Shown: positions 24,952 through 34,703, numbered from the stretch's first letter. The stretch: DNA of 64,000 bases from Lysinibacillus sp. KCTC 33748 (GCF_002237755.1 NZ_MWSJ01000014.1:1-64000), one strand, 5' to 3'. The notes: a model not told the origin generated them from the sequence alone. Numbers and translations are program-made.

Positions 24952-27063
24952 TTATTTCTGTTTCTTCGCAAAGGGTAGCCACCAATTCCAGTCCCCAAAG
25001 AGCTTCATAAGACTAGGAACAAGTATGAGGCGAATAATAGTTGCATCGATGGCGACCGCAATAGCTATACCAACCCCAATTTGCTTCACAGGCATCACAT
25101 CTGTAAAAGCAAATGCCCCTGTTATAACAATCATAATAAGCGCTGCTGACGTAATGATACGACTTGTAGAAGTTAGACCGTCAATCGTGGCACGTGTATT
25201 ATCCGCCCCTTTTTGATATTCCTCTTGAATGCGAGATATTAAAAAGACTTCATAGTCCATACTTAAGCCGAAGACAAGACAAAATACAATTACTGGGATA
25301 ATAAGGACAATCGTACCGGCTTCAATGCCCAAATGTCCATATTGGAAAATATAGACGAGAATACCGAAGGCTGATGAAAGTCCAATGATATTCATAATAA
25401 TCGCTTTCAGTGGGATTAAAATAGAGCGGAAAGCGACCATTAAAATAAAGAACGTTGAAACGATAATAATAGATACAGCCAAGAAAATTTTACTAGCAAT
25501 TTCATCGAAAATCTCTTGATTGAATTTCGCATGACCTCCGAGCGCAAAATCGACACCTAAATCTTTATCTTTCCATGTTCGAGCAAATTCTTGAGCGGTA
25601 GTGGATGAACCGGATGCATCCAATGTAATTGGGATAAAGAGTTGTTTATCTTTAGTAAACGTATTTAGAATTGGTTCTATTTGTTCGGCCACTTGTGGAG
25701 TCTTCAAAGAAGCAGTCAGCTCCTCAGGTGACTTAATGTTAGCCGTCGTATAAATGGTTGAAACATGATTTACTAATGGGTCATCAAGCAACTTTTCTTG
25801 AATAGTGTAAATAAGCTTTCTTGCCTTATTATCTTCCCAACCATCTTTACGTTCTGCCAATAAATATAATGTTGAGGTATCACCAAGTCCAAACGTCTCG
25901 TCTAGCTGATCATAAGCAGCACGTGCCTCATATTTAGCCGGTAATGAATCCACCTGAGGAATTGTAAGTTTAATATCCTTCAATGGAATCATGCCAATGC
26001 CTAGTAATATTAAAGCAGCAATAACGATGGCAACAGGATGTTTCATGACAAAGCCGGCAAAACCACGCCAACGATTTGTACCACCGGATTTTACACGTAA
26101 TAGGCGCCATTTATTAATGCGATCTCCTAATAACATCATCGTAGCAGGTAGCAAGGTTAAGCCGGAAAGTACTGCAAGAAATACAACAATTGCGCCTCCT
26201 AAAGCGATATTATGAAAAATCTCGACGTCAATGACAATCATGGCACCTAAGCCGATCATGACACAAGCTGCAGAAAAGATGATTGAACGGCCAGCTGTCT
26301 GTATAGACGTTTGAATGGCTTGTACAATGGATGTGTGAGCACGTTCTTCGCGATAGCGGTTAATAAATAACAAGGCAAAATCGATGCTTAATGCAAGTCC
26401 AAGCATGGGTACTATATTTAATACAAAAATTGATAAATTGACATTACCACTAAACAAAGTCAAAATTCCAAACGCAGTGACAACAGTAACAACACCAATA
26501 ATGATAGGTAAGATGGAGGCTACGACAGTACCGAAAGCTAGTAATAGCACTATGATAGCGATTGGTAAGCCTATTGCCTCTGCTGACGCTAAATCCTTTT
26601 GACTGGCCGTATTGATGTCTGCTGAAATAACAGGTCCGCCAGTAATGCTCACACCGTCATCCTCTATTAATGTACGAATGTCTTTCACAACATCCGGTAG
26701 CTGATCAATATTATTTTTAAGATGAATCATGGCATAAGCTATACCATTCTTTTGTAAAGAAGCATCATCGAGTGGTGACTGGATTGAATGAATCTCCTTA
26801 ATTTTTTCCAACTTTTTTAATGTATCTTGAATTTTCTTATCGTCTGCTGGATTGAAGACGACCAAAATTGTCTCGGAAGGTAAATCAAATGTTTTGGCAA
26901 GCTCATTTGTTACGTAGGTATGATCTCCTTTCACGAAGAAACCGTCGCCATGAAGTTTACTTGGAAGTTGTATTGCAAACATAGCCATGGAAATGAAAAT
27001 GACGAACCATAAGGCTACGATAGCTTTAGCGTGGGCCGTTATAAAAGCTGAAAAAGTTTTCAT
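24952..27063 (-). CDS. MMPL/RND family transporter
   Basis: A large membrane exporter of the MMPL type (lipids, drugs or surfactant-like molecules). The 703-aa protein has the RND duplication: one TM then a big extracytoplasmic loop, five or six TMs including GLALSIDFALLFINRYREE, a second loop, and a second TM block with FGLSMDYEVFLISRIQEEY; the paired Asp/Tyr motifs in the fourth helices are typical of proton relay. The start at 27063 follows AGGGGGA; an in-frame ATG 45 nt upstream lacks a site. No regulator is next to it. Confidence 0.88.
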   Translation of the reverse strand: MKTFSAFITAHAKAIVALWFVIFISMAMFAIQLPSKLHGDGFFVKGDHTYVTNELAKTFDLPSETILVVFNPADDKKIQDTLKKLEKIKEIHSIQSPLDDASLQKNGIAYAMIHLKNNIDQLPDVVKDIRTLIEDDGVSITGGPVISADINTASQKDLASAEAIGLPIAIIVLLLAFGTVVASILPIIIGVVTVVTAFGILTLFSGNVNLSIFVLNIVPMLGLALSIDFALLFINRYREERAHTSIVQAIQTSIQTAGRSIIFSAACVMIGLGAMIVIDVEIFHNIALGGAIVVFLAVLSGLTLLPATMMLLGDRINKWRLLRVKSGGTNRWRGFAGFVMKHPVAIVIAALILLGIGMIPLKDIKLTIPQVDSLPAKYEARAAYDQLDETFGLGDTSTLYLLAERKDGWEDNKARKLIYTIQEKLLDDPLVNHVSTIYTTANIKSPEELTASLKTPQVAEQIEPILNTFTKDKQLFIPITLDASGSSTTAQEFARTWKDKDLGVDFALGGHAKFNQEIFDEIASKIFLAVSIIIVSTFFILMVAFRSILIPLKAIIMNIIGLSSAFGILVYIFQYGHLGIEAGTIVLIIPVIVFCLVFGLSMDYEVFLISRIQEEYQKGADNTRATIDGLTSTSRIITSAALIMIVITGAFAFTDVMPVKQIGVGIAIAVAIDATIIRLILVPSLMKLFGDWNWWLPFAKKQK

Positions 27064-27129
27064 ATTAGGTACTGTCCCCCTTTTAAAATAGTGTAAAGGA
27101 TGTGTCACATTTTGTCGTGTAATAATATA

Positions 27130-27163
27130 AAGACTCCTGTCCCTAATAAGGAACAGGAGTCTT
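27130..27163 (-). terminator. Terminator of the DUF47-pit operon
   Basis: AAGACTCCTGT pairs perfectly with ACAGGAGTCTT; on the minus strand it is followed by TTTATATTATT. It lies about 85 nt beyond the pit stop codon. Confidence 0.75.
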
Positions 27164-27177
27164 AGTATGCGATCAAA

Positions 27178-27203
27178 ATCAATTATGCCTTGGCATAATT
27201 CTG
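27178..27203 (-). repeat. Family-A palindrome, inverted orientation
   Basis: AATTATGCC-TT-GGCATAATT, the reverse of the usual form, between pit and the MMPL gene. Relative to the MMPL gene it has the same upstream orientation as copies before other genes. Confidence 0.75.
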
Positions 27204-27246
27204 TGAAATCTGCGTTTATCTCACCATCTATAGAGGTGGGAAGAAG

Positions 27247-28263
27247 TTAAAAGAATAACGATAATAAAAAGTAAATCGTAGCTGCCATAACTGCAGAAAT
27301 TGGCATTGTAATAATCCAAGTAGTGACGATTTTACGCGCCATCCCCCAGTTTACGCCACGTACACGTTGTGCAGAGCCGACACCCATGATAGAGGAAGAA
27401 ATAACGTGTGTTGTAGAAACTGGTAAATGAATTAATGTAGCACCGAAGATAACAGACGCAGATGCTAAATCTGCTGCAACTCCGTTTACTGGACGGATTT
27501 TCATAATTTTACCGCCGACTGTTTTAATAATTTTATAGCCACCGATAGAAGTACCAAGCCCCATTGCAGTTGCTGCTGCAGCTCGTACCCAGAAAGGAAT
27601 TTCATCTCCTGTATACAAACCACCGGCGATTAACGCCATCGTCATAATCCCCATTGCCTTTTGTGCATCGTTTGTACCATGTGTAAAAGATTGAATGGCG
27701 GCAGTGAAAATTTGCATCGTACGGAAACCTTTATTCGTGCGATATAAATTTAAGTTTTTAAACAATAATTTAAACAGTGTCATCATAATAAAGCCGGCGC
27801 AAATCGCAAGGATTGGTGATAGCACTAAGGCCATAATGATTTTAGTGAAACCGCCATAGTTTAGAACGTCGAAGCCAGCAGATGCAACTGCTGCACCAGC
27901 AATGGAGCCAATCAGAGTGTGTGAAGAACTCGATGGAATACCGAAATACCACGTTAGTAAGTTCCAAATAATAGCGGAGATTAATGCTGCTAAAATAACG
28001 ACTGAACCAGTTGTATCTCCATTAAAGGCATTTAAAGCGAATGGATCTACAATATCTTTTGTTAAAGCCTTTGCAACACCGACGAAAGTAATAGCTCCGA
28101 TAAAGTTCATCACTGCAGCCATCATGATAGCTACGCGAGGTTTCAACGCTCTAGTGGAAACCGAAGTTGCAATAGCATTTGCTGTATCATGGAAGCCATT
28201 GATAAAGTCAAATGTTAGGGCAAAGATAACGACCAGTACGGTTAGAATAATGATTGTGTTCAT
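27247..28263 (-). CDS. pit: Low-affinity inorganic phosphate transporter (Pit family)
   Basis: A membrane symporter taking up phosphate, often as a metal-phosphate complex. It shows the duplicated PiT signature: FDFINGFHDTANAIA in the N-terminal half and FTHGTNDAQKAMGIM in the second half, each in a hydrophobic context, within a 338-aa protein of about 10 helices. The ATG at 28263 follows GGAGATGGG. It lies 20 nt behind the DUF47 gene, the usual pairing of a Pit transporter with its PhoU-like partner. Confidence 0.93.
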   Translation of the reverse strand: MNTIIILTVLVVIFALTFDFINGFHDTANAIATSVSTRALKPRVAIMMAAVMNFIGAITFVGVAKALTKDIVDPFALNAFNGDTTGSVVILAALISAIIWNLLTWYFGIPSSSSHTLIGSIAGAAVASAGFDVLNYGGFTKIIMALVLSPILAICAGFIMMTLFKLLFKNLNLYRTNKGFRTMQIFTAAIQSFTHGTNDAQKAMGIMTMALIAGGLYTGDEIPFWVRAAAATAMGLGTSIGGYKIIKTVGGKIMKIRPVNGVAADLASASVIFGATLIHLPVSTTHVISSSIMGVGSAQRVRGVNWGMARKIVTTWIITMPISAVMAATIYFLLSLFF

Positions 28264-28283
28264 TGTAAGTGCCCATCTCCTAA

Positions 28284-28904
28284 TTACGCGTTACGCATGA
28301 TAATTGTTTCCATAGTATTTGCAACGTTTTGGCAATGATCAGCGATATCTTCAAGTTGTTCATATATATCTTTATATTTAATAAGTCGAATCGGATCTTT
28401 TTCATTTAAAAATAGTTGTTTAATAGACGAACGTTGTACTTCATCACATTCACGTTCATAGTCCTTAATAAGAATTGCGTGTGGGCGCATGCCAATAAGA
28501 TTCTTTTTCTTTAACTCTTCTGTTGCTTTCACAATTTCATCAGCACTTTTTGAAATATAGCCTAAGAAAGTACGCATTGATTCGTCAACTTCTGTTAGAG
28601 AGAACATTTCAAAATGAGCGATACAATGCTCCGTACCATCTAACACGTCGTCCATACGAATTGCAAATTCTAGAATGTCTTCGCGCTCGATAGGTGTCAT
28701 AAATGATTTGTTTAGCATCACGATTAGTTCGTGAATAAGCTTATCACCAGCTGTTTCGTAATTTTTCATAGTAATGCTAATCTCTTTTAAGTCAGCTACA
28801 CTGTTAATACGAAAATCATTTGCGTAATGTACGGCCTCTCTCATATTTTCAGCAATTTTATGCAAAGCTATAAAGAAAGGGTCTTGTTTTTTTGAGTTAA
28901 GCAT
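28284..28904 (-). CDS. DUF47 PhoU-like protein, Pit accessory
   Basis: A cytosolic PhoU-like helical-bundle protein that in many bacteria is encoded with pit and thought to modulate it. The 206-aa product is all helical, with the family segment ILEFAIRMDDVLDGTEHC and the Asp/Glu-rich metal-binding pattern YERECDEVQR. The start at 28904 is chosen for GGAGG 11 nt upstream; an extension to 28958 would include that site. It is the first gene of the minus-strand operon; a direct repeat resembling a Pho box lies about 280 nt upstream. Confidence 0.88.
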   Translation of the reverse strand: MLNSKKQDPFFIALHKIAENMREAVHYANDFRINSVADLKEISITMKNYETAGDKLIHELIVMLNKSFMTPIEREDILEFAIRMDDVLDGTEHCIAHFEMFSLTEVDESMRTFLGYISKSADEIVKATEELKKKNLIGMRPHAILIKDYERECDEVQRSSIKQLFLNEKDPIRLIKYKDIYEQLEDIADHCQNVANTMETIIMRNA

Positions 28905-29183
28905 GTAAATCGAATCCTCCTGGATATAAATAAATTGGCCTCTAAACTTTACTATCATAACAAAATCTTTAATTTATCTACATAATTTTTTTCTATTCTC
29001 CATAAAACTTTACAATTCTGTAATATACAATTTGCTCACAAAATAATAATGGAACTTCTGTATTTGTTTTTATTAATACAGGAAAACGCTTTAAATATAG
29101 GTTTTATAAGGATTTATACTTTCTGTTTAATACAAAAGAAAGCTATGGAGACGTAAAATTTTGAATAACTTATATGTCAGAAT

Positions 29184-29204
29184 TGTAAAGGGAATGTAAA
29201 GGGA
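29184..29204 (-). promoter_or_regulatory. PhoP-box-like direct repeat
   Basis: On the minus strand TTTACA-N5-TTTACA, each followed or preceded by CCC, matches the PhoP pattern TT(A/T/C)ACA with 5-nt spacing. It faces the DUF47-pit operon but is about 280 nt from its start. The gap between DUF47 and the ABC genes otherwise holds only AT-rich sequence and the family-B repeat. Confidence 0.4.
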
Positions 29205-29340
29205 TTGTTTTGCTCATAGTTTTCTCTTTTCTTAAGAATATCTTCATTTTTATCCTTCAACTTTATTAAGAATTCTTGTCTACAATGGAGAAAGAATTAC
29301 TCATCACCATATATTTAGGATGATATTTGTTAAAAACATA

Positions 29341-29552
29341 TCCATGTATATAAGTTGATTGGAGTGGAGGCTGGGCGACTCCTTGGGGATCAGCGATAGA
29401 GGAACGAAGGCTAAAACCATCACGCCCTGTGATAACGCCGTCGTGACCAACATCCTATTGGCCCGAGACCCCGGAACGAAGCGAAGCGGCTCATCGGACG
29501 CCCCCAGGAAAGCGCCCAGTCGGAACGGAAATCAACCACACGTTATGGTGAT
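29341..29552 (+). repeat. Family-B intergenic repeat, fullest copy
   Basis: About 210 nt of GC-rich sequence: head ATGTATATAAGTTGATTGGA, GGCTGGGCGACTCC, a GATCAGCGATAGAGGAACGA block, GTGACCAACATCC, CGGAACGAAGCGAAGCGG, then CGGAACGGAAATCAACC and CACGTTATGGTGATG. An inverted relative lies near 38 kb. The short ORFs in it lack ribosome binding sites. Confidence 0.8.
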
Positions 29553-29581
29553 GGGTTTAAAGAATGTGAAAGGGTGTTTAT

Positions 29582-30274
29582 TTGAAAATGATTCAAGTCG
29601 AAAACTTACAACATACATTTTTAATTGGAAAGAAAGGCAAGGAAAAACAGGTTCCGGTATTAAAAGGTGTCAACTTTGAGGTGAAAAAAGGAGAGATTGT
29701 CGCAATTGTTGGTAAAAGTGGCTCCGGTAAATCTACCTTATTACAAATACTAGCTGGATTTATGAAATCTGAACAAGGGTCTATTAAGGTAAACGGTAAA
29801 GAAGCAGCTAATTTTACTGAAGTAGAAAGTGCAGCCTTTCGCTTGCAACATTTCGGATTTATCTTTCAAAACTTTCAACTGATGCCAGGCTTAACGGCGT
29901 CTGAAAACATAGAACTACCATTGAAGTTACAAGGTATCAAGAAAGCAATGCGTACTGAAAAGGTGAAGATATTAATGGACAAGGTTGGTTTAACGGAGGT
30001 AGCAGACCATTACCCGAATGAATTATCGGGTGGTCAGCAACAGCGAGTTAGTATTGCGAGAGCCTTAATTACAAATCCACCTATTCTGCTGGCAGATGAG
30101 CCGACAGGAAGTCTTGACTCAGAAACAGAGCAAGATATATTGCTGCTCATTCAAAGTCTAAACCGTGAGCTTGGTTTAACATTCGTCATCATTACTCATG
30201 ACGAGGAAGTAGCAACGATAGCACATCGACGTTTCCGCATGTACGACGGGGAACTTGTAAAGGAGGAAGCATAA
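29582..30274 (+). CDS. ABC transporter ATP-binding protein, MacB/LolD type
   Basis: The cytosolic ATPase of a two-component ABC exporter. Walker A is GKSGSGKS (from residue 44), the signature LSGGQQQR, Walker B ILLADEPT and the switch His in ITHDEE. Length 230 aa is typical for partners of FtsX-like permeases. The TTG at 29582 is preferred because AAAGGGTG ends 5 nt before it; the ATG two codons later is an alternative. It directly precedes its permease gene (1 nt gap). Family members export peptides, lipoproteins or antibiotics; the cargo is unknown. Confidence 0.92.
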   Translation: MKMIQVENLQHTFLIGKKGKEKQVPVLKGVNFEVKKGEIVAIVGKSGSGKSTLLQILAGFMKSEQGSIKVNGKEAANFTEVESAAFRLQHFGFIFQNFQLMPGLTASENIELPLKLQGIKKAMRTEKVKILMDKVGLTEVADHYPNELSGGQQQRVSIARALITNPPILLADEPTGSLDSETEQDILLLIQSLNRELGLTFVIITHDEEVATIAHRRFRMYDGELVKEEA

Positions 30275-30275
30275 C

Positions 30276-31595
30276 ATGTTATTTAAAGATCAAATAGATT
30301 TTGTTACACAGCATATAAAGAAAAATAAATTACGTGTGTTTATGACAGTACTAGCCGCAACGATGGGTTGTGCATTTTTGATTGTCCTCGCATCAGTTGG
30401 ATTTGGGCTGCAGGATTCCATACGTAATGAAATATTATCGGATGAAAATATTACGAAGATTCAAGTGTTTGGTAATGATCAATTTACAGAGGAACAAATC
30501 CATGAAATAAAAAGTATAGAACATGTGAAAACAGTACTTGAAACGATTACTGTCAATGCATCCGGACATTCATTTTTTGAAGGTCGCGATACACTATCTG
30601 ATGTATACGTTGCGAATATGCAAGATTTTGAGCAAGTAAATGGCAAGCTTGCGAAAGGGAAGTATCCAACAAAGCCAAAAGAAATCGTAGTAGGTTATCA
30701 TTTTGCTCAAACATTAATAAATGATGCCGAGCGCAAAATTATTGAAGAGAAAAGTAAAAAAGCTGAAGCGGAAGGCACGTTTTATAATGGTAGTGAGGAA
30801 GGGTATAAGGACTCATTAATTGGTAAAGAAATCGAATTGGTATTAATGCCGCATTCTGATGGTGCAGAAGAGGGAGAGAAAATAAAGTATACGATTGTCG
30901 GTGTTATGAAGAAGCCTTCTTATGATTGGATGGTCAATAACTCTATTTATATGAATACAGAGCAAAAGCCTACGCTAGCAACTAATTTAGCAGCAACAGG
31001 TAATGTTAAAGAGGATGACATGTTTCATTCAGAATTCAATATTTTCGCTGATAGTATGGAAAATGTAAAACCGATATTAGACAAACTAAAAGACGATGGC
31101 TATAACGTTTATTCGGTGACTGAGAAGTTGGATCAAATGAATGTATTTTTCCTAGTTTTAAAAATCGGCTTAATTTTTGTAGGAACAATTGCTGTCTTGA
31201 TCGCCTCGATTGGCATTTTCAATACAATGACAATGGCAGTTACGGAGCGTACTCGTGAAATAGGTGTTTTAAAGGCGATCGGAGCAAGTCCAAAGCTTAT
31301 TCAACGATTGTTCTTAATGGAAAGTACGTTCATTGGTGTTATTGGGACTTTAATAGCTGTAGTTATTTCATATATTATTAGCTTCGTAGCAAATGCTGCA
31401 CTGCCTGTAATTCTAGAAGCTGCAACAGGGGAAGAGGCATTTAGTAAAAGTGACATTACATTTTCTCTTATTCCTTGGCAGCTCGTTATTATTGCTGCAG
31501 CGATTAGTGTTGGTGTAGCGATGATTTCTGGCTATCGTCCAGCACGAAAGGCCACAAAAATTGACGTTATTCAAGCTTTACGACAAGAACTATAA
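30276..31595 (+). CDS. FtsX/MacB-like ABC transporter permease
   Basis: The membrane partner of the ATPase just upstream. The N-terminal helix (about 20-42) is followed by a large extracytoplasmic MacB periplasmic-core-like domain (about 45-275) and three C-terminal helices with the FtsX motif TERTREIGVLKAIGAS, the usual four-TM type VII layout. Length 439 aa is normal. AAGGAGGAAG precedes the ATG. No membrane fusion protein or two-component system is adjacent, unlike MacAB or Bce systems, so cargo and control remain open. Confidence 0.9.
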   Translation: MLFKDQIDFVTQHIKKNKLRVFMTVLAATMGCAFLIVLASVGFGLQDSIRNEILSDENITKIQVFGNDQFTEEQIHEIKSIEHVKTVLETITVNASGHSFFEGRDTLSDVYVANMQDFEQVNGKLAKGKYPTKPKEIVVGYHFAQTLINDAERKIIEEKSKKAEAEGTFYNGSEEGYKDSLIGKEIELVLMPHSDGAEEGEKIKYTIVGVMKKPSYDWMVNNSIYMNTEQKPTLATNLAATGNVKEDDMFHSEFNIFADSMENVKPILDKLKDDGYNVYSVTEKLDQMNVFFLVLKIGLIFVGTIAVLIASIGIFNTMTMAVTERTREIGVLKAIGASPKLIQRLFLMESTFIGVIGTLIAVVISYIISFVANAALPVILEAATGEEAFSKSDITFSLIPWQLVIIAAAISVGVAMISGYRPARKATKIDVIQALRQEL

Positions 31596-31599
31596 TAGA

Positions 31600-31633
31600 A
31601 AGGGCGGTCCAAAAGTTATTGGACCGCCTTTTT
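31600..31633 (+). terminator. Terminator of the ABC exporter operon
   Basis: AAGGGCGGTCCAA pairs with TTGGACCGCCTTT around a 6-nt loop and ends in T5. Just after it AATACCCGCG occurs twice (about 31650-31685), a probable repeat remnant. Confidence 0.88.
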
Positions 31634-31714
31634 AATGTTGTGCTTAAGAAAATTCAGAAATACCCGCGGAAGGAGGACGAATACCCGCGCTTCACTCTCA
31701 AATACCTCGACATT

Positions 31715-32875
31715 TTATAGGTAAGCTTGTAACTCATTCGCTAAAAACGGCTTGGCATTTAGTAACTTTAAAAACGCATCGTAGCTAGCGCGCTGTTCAG
31801 AGCTTGGCTTTTTACCGGTATGATAAGCTCTTATTAAAATGTTTTTTGGTGTGTTTTCCATATCGATAAACTCCAGCAGTTGTGCCTCATAGCCCACAAG
31901 TGATAGAATTTCTGCTCGGATTGCGTCCGTTGCAAGCGCTGAAAAACGCTCGCGTACGAGACCATGCTGAAGCATGATATCAAGAGCTGGTGTATGAAGC
32001 TGGCGATTTAGCTCATGCTGGCAACAAGGGACGCTTAAAATAACGCTTGCTCCCCATTTTACAGCGCGTGCTAATGCCATATCAGTGGCAACATCACAAG
32101 CATGTAGAGTTACTACCATATCCACGGCAGACTCATCATTGTAATCATTAATATCTCCTACTAGAAATTCGAGTTGTTCATAGCCTAAATCTTGTGCGAT
32201 TTGTGAGCATTCTTCGATGACTTCCTTCTTTAAATCCAAACCAGTGACACGAATGTCTAAGCCTTTTTCGATTTTTAAATAATGGTATAAGGCGAATGTT
32301 AAATAGGATTTGCCTGAACCGAAATCTAAAATACGAACCTGACGATCTTTTGGTAAATATGTTAATGCATCATCAATAAATTCGATGAAGCGGTTGATTT
32401 GTTTAAACTTATCGTATTTTTGTTTTTTTATTTTTCCTTCTTCCGTTTGTACGCCAAGACGAATTAAAAATGGATATGGCTTATCCTCTGCTAGTAAATA
32501 GTTTTTCTTGCGATTATGCGCTAAATTAACTTGCTTTGGCGTTGAGGACTTATCAGATTTCCATAGTACTTTGTTCTTTTTTGATAGCTGCACTTGTATT
32601 TTTTCATCAATAAAATCAATATGTGCTTGGCGGTAATCGTTAAAAAATGCTTCTAACTTCTCAGGGAAATCTTCTAATAAAACATTTTCATGCTTTAAAA
32701 TACGTTCAAATTGATATTCAACTTGTATATGGTAAGTATCCTTCAATAATAAAGGTTTTAGCTTTATACGTTTTACTTCGTTTGATTTCATACGTGGTTG
32801 ACTGATTGTCGCAGTAACAAGTTGCTGTTGTAAAATCTGCTCTATAAGCTGAGCTTTCATTTCTTCAAATGTCAT
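31715..32875 (-). CDS. Class I SAM-dependent methyltransferase (Methyltransf_32-like)
   Basis: A cytosolic methyltransferase. The SAM-binding motif is ILDFGSGKSYLTFALYHYL, followed by VTGLDLKKEV (acidic end of beta-2) and SVPCCQHELN, a signature seen in the group related to eukaryotic METTL25/GSTCD proteins. The N-terminal half (about 1-150) is a separate domain with KLKPLLLKDTYHIQVEYQF that may bind RNA or another substrate. At 386 aa it is a two-domain protein. GAAGGCG precedes the ATG. It is monocistronic and opposite to its neighbours. The substrate is unknown. Confidence 0.8.
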   Translation of the reverse strand: MTFEEMKAQLIEQILQQQLVTATISQPRMKSNEVKRIKLKPLLLKDTYHIQVEYQFERILKHENVLLEDFPEKLEAFFNDYRQAHIDFIDEKIQVQLSKKNKVLWKSDKSSTPKQVNLAHNRKKNYLLAEDKPYPFLIRLGVQTEEGKIKKQKYDKFKQINRFIEFIDDALTYLPKDRQVRILDFGSGKSYLTFALYHYLKIEKGLDIRVTGLDLKKEVIEECSQIAQDLGYEQLEFLVGDINDYNDESAVDMVVTLHACDVATDMALARAVKWGASVILSVPCCQHELNRQLHTPALDIMLQHGLVRERFSALATDAIRAEILSLVGYEAQLLEFIDMENTPKNILIRAYHTGKKPSSEQRASYDAFLKLLNAKPFLANELQAYL

Positions 32876-33058
32876 ACATTTCGCCTTCTTTATCGTGTTA
32901 TAGATGGCACTAGTTTAACATACTTTGTGATTTGCATTGCTATTATAAATTTTAGAATTCGCTCTTTGAATAATTATAGGTTATCTTGTAAGTTTGTGGT
33001 ATTTTAAATATAGAGAATTTTTAATAAAAAGATTCATGGGGAAATAAGGGGGAAAAAT

Positions 33059-34546
33059 ATGTCTGCAAACATGTATCAATTACTTTCAATTATCATTTAT
33101 ATGATAGCTATGCTAGGAATCGGCTGGTATGCATTTGTTAAAACATCTAATTTAACCGATTACATGCTCGGTGGGCGTTCTCTAGGCCCTGCTGTCACAG
33201 CGCTAAGTGCAGGTGCAGCAGATATGTCTGGCTGGCTGTTAATGGGTTTACCGGGTGCGATCTATTTATCTGGAATTGTTGAGGCCTGGATTGCTATTGG
33301 CTTAACGATTGGTGCCTATTTGAATTGGTTACTTGTAGCACCGAGACTACGTGTATATACACAAGTTGCTAATGACTCAATTACTATTCCGAGTTATTTA
33401 GATAATCGTTTACGTGACAACACAAAGCTAATAAGAATTGCGTCAGGTATTATTATTTTAATCTTTTTTACATTTTATGTTTCTTCGGGAATGGTTGCAG
33501 GTGGCAAGTTTTTTGATAGTTCATTTGGCTATGAATACCATACTGGTTTATTGATTGTATCTGCTGTTGTTGTGGCATACACATTGTTTGGAGGGTTTTT
33601 AGCGGTTAGTTATACAGACTTTTTACAGGGTCTAATTATGTTTGTTGCACTTATTTCTGTACCGTTATTTGGCTTGTTTTTAACAGGTGGAATTGGAGAC
33701 ACAATAGCTTCTATTAAAGCTGTAAATTCTGAACATCTAAGCTTATTACCAGCAACTGCAACTGCTGCGGCAATTATTTCATCACTTGCATGGGGACTAG
33801 GTTATTTTGGACAACCACATATTATCGTACGGTTTATGGCAATAAGCTCGGTTAAAGAAACAAAACAGGCTCGTCGTATCGGTATTGGCTGGATGATGTT
33901 AAGCTTGTTCGGAGCGATTGCAACAGCTTTGGTAGGTGTGGCGTATTATGAACAAAATGCAGGTGAGTTAAAGGACGCTGAGACAGTATTTATTGTACTT
34001 GGCCAAATCCTATTCCATCCGTTTATTGCAGGTATAATGCTAGCTGCCATTTTAGCTGCGGTTATGAGTACGATTTCATCACAATTAATTGTTACTTCGT
34101 CAGCGCTTGTAGAAGATATTTACAAAGCTATATTTAATAAAACAGCAGATGATAAGCATTATGTCTTTGTTGGCCGTCTCGCTGTTTTAGTTGTAGCTAT
34201 TATCGCAGCGATTTTAGCATGGAATCCAGATAGTTCTATTTTAGGCCTAGTAGGCTTTGCTTGGGCTGGCTTTGGTGCAGCATTCGGCCCAGTAATATTG
34301 CTGTCTCTATATTGGAGAAAATTAACGAATTACGGAGCTCTCAGTGGGATGATAGCAGGTGCTGCAACCGCCTTCGTTTGGGGGAAAATAAAGGTCTTAT
34401 CTGAATCGTTATATGAGATTGTTCCAGGCTTCTTCGTATGCTTAATTGTTGCGGTGATTGTCAGCATCGTGACATATAAACCGAATAAAGATATTGAAGA
34501 CGAGTTCAATCGTACTGAAGTATTGTTAAAAGAAGAACGTAAGTAA
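33059..34546 (+). CDS. putP: Sodium/proline symporter
   Basis: A 13-helix sodium:solute symporter for proline. The family signature is present: YMLGGRSLGPAVTALSAGAAD near the N-terminus (SSF Na+ site region), SGMVAGG, and the GWGLGYFGQPHIIVRFMA-like stretch (SLAWGLGYFGQPHIIVRFMA) diagnostic of PutP. Length 495 aa is exact for the family. AAGGGGGAAA precedes the ATG. It is monocistronic; no putBC catabolic genes are adjacent, so an osmoprotection role (OpuE-like) or nutrient uptake are both possible. Confidence 0.92.
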   Translation: MSANMYQLLSIIIYMIAMLGIGWYAFVKTSNLTDYMLGGRSLGPAVTALSAGAADMSGWLLMGLPGAIYLSGIVEAWIAIGLTIGAYLNWLLVAPRLRVYTQVANDSITIPSYLDNRLRDNTKLIRIASGIIILIFFTFYVSSGMVAGGKFFDSSFGYEYHTGLLIVSAVVVAYTLFGGFLAVSYTDFLQGLIMFVALISVPLFGLFLTGGIGDTIASIKAVNSEHLSLLPATATAAAIISSLAWGLGYFGQPHIIVRFMAISSVKETKQARRIGIGWMMLSLFGAIATALVGVAYYEQNAGELKDAETVFIVLGQILFHPFIAGIMLAAILAAVMSTISSQLIVTSSALVEDIYKAIFNKTADDKHYVFVGRLAVLVVAIIAAILAWNPDSSILGLVGFAWAGFGAAFGPVILLSLYWRKLTNYGALSGMIAGAATAFVWGKIKVLSESLYEIVPGFFVCLIVAVIVSIVTYKPNKDIEDEFNRTEVLLKEERK

Positions 34547-34556
34547 ATGAATGTAG

Positions 34557-34587
34557 TGCGCCTTTTGTATAGAAGGCGCATTTTTTT
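34557..34587 (+). terminator. Terminator of putP
   Basis: TGCGCCTT pairs perfectly with AAGGCGCA and runs into T7. Confidence 0.9.
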
Positions 34588-34703
34588 GATATACATGTTA
34601 ATAAAGATAAGATAACTACTAAACAACACGAATTTGGACATTATATGGTAAGATGAAGAAAATTTGTCGTAGTAGCATCAAGGCATTGGTGGGAGGTTTG
34701 TGG

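Noticed and set aside
24952-25216. Plus-strand frames inside the MMPL gene and similar overlapping frames elsewhere
   Set aside because: They are antisense shadows of well-supported genes, with no own ribosome binding site or family motif.
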